This document shows, in pieces, positions 62,958 through 64,000 of a stretch of 64,000 nucleotides of DNA. The DNA lies in contig JACYLN010000036.1 of the NCBI GenBank assembly GCA_015272515.1, forward strand, positions 29,160 through 93,159, read 5' to 3'. The stretch is from Leptolyngbyaceae cyanobacterium C42_A2020_001 (lineage in GTDB: Bacteria; Cyanobacteriota; Cyanobacteriia; Leptolyngbyales; Leptolyngbyaceae). Position numbers and translations under genes: made by a program. Each line of letters opens with the position of its first letter. Within the stretch, counting starts at the first letter, position 1. The notes under the pieces are model-generated. The model searched no databases. It was not told where the DNA came from and saw nothing but the letters and a program-made list of their open reading frames with translations.

Positions 62958-63851
62958 TTAGCCAACTCTTACCATTTCTGCTTCACCCTTTAACAGCGGA
63001 AATCCTAGAGCGTCCCGCTGTTTCAGATAAAGCTGTGCCACCTGCCGTGCCATATTGCGAATTCTGCCAATGTATCGAGTCCGCTCTGTCACCGAAATCA
63101 CACCACGAGCATCTAGCAGATTAAATGTATGCGAACACTTCAATACGTAATCTAGTGCTGGCAAAACCAAACCCTTCTCAACTAACTGGCTCGCCTCTTG
63201 TTCATACAGCCTAAACAGCGTAAACAGCATCTCTGGGTTCGATGCCTCAAAGTTATAGGTAGAATGTTCAATTTCTCCTTGAAGATGCACATCCCCATAG
63301 GTCACTTCGTCATTCCACTGAATTTTTGTAAATGCATTCACCTCCTGCAAATACATTGTCAATCGCTCTAACCCATAGGTGATTTCGATCGACACCGGGC
63401 GGCAATCAATTCCCCCACATTGCTGAAAGTAGGTGAACTGAGTAATCTCCATCCCATCTAACCAAACCTCCCAACCCACGCCCCAAGCTCCCAACGTTGG
63501 CGACTCCCAGTTGTCCTCCACAAACCGGATGTCGTGATCCTCCGGTTGAATTCCCAACGCTCTTAATGAATCCAAATAAACATCTTGAATATTATCCAGC
63601 GATGGTTTAATCAACACCTGATACTGGTAGTAGTGCTGATACCGATTTGGGTTCTCCCCATACCGTCCATCAGTTGGTCTTCGGCAGGGTTCAACATAAG
63701 CTACTGACCAGGGCTCAGGACCGATCGCTCGCAAAAACGTATGAGGACTCATCGTTCCAGCCCCCTTCTCCGTATCGTAAGGCTGGACAATTAGACATCC
63801 GCGATCGCTCCAAAACTCATTCAACCTCGCAATTACAGACTGAAAATTCAT
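62958..63851 (-). CDS. glyQ: Glycyl-tRNA synthetase alpha subunit
   Basis: The catalytic class II subunit of the alpha2-beta2 glycyl-tRNA synthetase. The product is 297 aa, with [20 protein letters not shown], the [20 protein letters not shown] segment and [14 protein letters not shown]. The beta subunit (glyS) is not in the window. Confidence 0.97.
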   Translation of the reverse strand: MNFQSVIARLNEFWSDRGCLIVQPYDTEKGAGTMSPHTFLRAIGPEPWSVAYVEPCRRPTDGRYGENPNRYQHYYQYQVLIKPSLDNIQDVYLDSLRALGIQPEDHDIRFVEDNWESPTLGAWGVGWEVWLDGMEITQFTYFQQCGGIDCRPVSIEITYGLERLTMYLQEVNAFTKIQWNDEVTYGDVHLQGEIEHSTYNFEASNPEMLFTLFRLYEQEASQLVEKGLVLPALDYVLKCSHTFNLLDARGVISVTERTRYIGRIRNMARQVAQLYLKQRDALGFPLLKGEAEMVRVG

Positions 63852-63912
63852 AACTAACCTCTACTTCCTCCCATCAGGGCAATTGTTGCCATTGTTCATA
63901 CCTGATTTTTGC

Positions 63913-63999
63913 CTAAAAAACTGCTTGTTCTACATACTCGACCAAAGTCTTTAGAGAGCGGTTGACAATTTCCAGTGTTCCCCCTATATTGGTAAATGC
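63913..63999 (-). CDS. C-terminal end of an unknown gene at the window edge
   Basis: On the minus strand, 28 codons open to the window edge end in TAG (63913-63915), reading AFTNIGGTLEIVNRSLKTLV then EYVEQAVF. This looks like the helical tail of a real protein, but the fragment is too short to identify. It would lie upstream of glyQ on the same strand. Confidence 0.4.
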   Translation of the reverse strand, partial: AFTNIGGTLEIVNRSLKTLVEYVEQAVF

Positions 64000-64000
64000 G

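Overview
This window is a stretch of cyanobacterial chromosome. The evidence is the very frequent GCGATCGC (HIP1-type) palindrome, a ribosomal cluster that starts with rplC and lacks rpsN and rpmD, and cyanobacterium-typical genes: a photosystem II S4-domain protein, a CAAD/CURT1 thylakoid-curvature protein, a divergent cyanobacterial-type Hfq beside dapF, DUF2301, a cynABDS cluster and a cytochrome b6-like protein. I cannot name the genus. A filamentous Leptolyngbya-like organism would fit, but that is only an impression. No tRNA, rRNA, CRISPR array, intact insertion sequence or prophage was seen.

Layout. 1-400: 3' end of an endonuclease III gene. 401-18142: one co-directional ribosomal super-cluster (S10, spc and alpha operons) running rplC-D-W-B, rpsS, rplV, rpsC, rplP, rpmC, rpsQ, rplN-X-E, rpsH, rplF-R, rpsE, rplO, secY, adk, infA, rpmJ, rpsM, rpsK, rpoA, rplQ, truA, rplM, rpsI, rpmE and prfA. 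It has a long leader and an internal promoter before rpmJ. 18145-20065: an S4-domain RNA-binding protein, a small unknown gene, thiS and a Nudix hydrolase. 20148-25047: a b6-like cytochrome that has lost one haem ligand, a three-gene cluster of exported proteins including a beta-barrel, a DUF2301 membrane protein and a SAM hydrolase. 25155-26750: small proteins and a DUF72 protein. 27384-31240: an acetolactate-synthase-type enzyme and a divergent PAS-kinase / AraC-type response-regulator pair. 31347-35279: a cyanate uptake and degradation cluster (cynA, cynB, cynD, cynS) interrupted by an intergenic hairpin repeat. 35280-42222: DUF29, a gene remnant, an FAD oxidoreductase, cobD without a canonical start codon, HU, thioredoxin, FabG and an M20 amidohydrolase. 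42443-49181: a large PAS/GAF kinase, an unknown gene behind a long hairpin, CURT1, a transglutaminase, FtsE and a WecG/TagA-type glycosyltransferase. 49212-57014: bioB, an epimerase, a rhomboid protease, an S9 peptidase behind a Nif11-like peptide, and a Ski2/Mtr4-like helicase. 57322-60971: a c-di-AMP (ydaO-type) riboswitch, a universal-stress-type protein and a CPA2 cation/proton antiporter with TrkA-N and two TrkA-C domains. 61004-64000: hfq, dapF, a pilin-like protein, glyQ and the end of an unknown gene.

Three parts read as working units. The ribosomal cluster couples translation, secretion and transcription genes. The cyn cluster imports cyanate and converts it to ammonia and CO2, with a two-component system next to it as a plausible regulator. 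The riboswitch/USP/antiporter block looks like a potassium or osmotic-homeostasis module in which c-di-AMP may act on the RNA and possibly also on the antiporter's RCK_C domains.

The items I consider most worth a second look are the riboswitch module, the AUC-start cobD, the 120-residue extension ahead of an internal Tat/lipobox signal in CynA, the b6-like cytochrome with His-to-Gln at one haem ligand, the triplicated hairpin arm upstream of the antiporter, and the Nif11-peptide/S9-peptidase pair.
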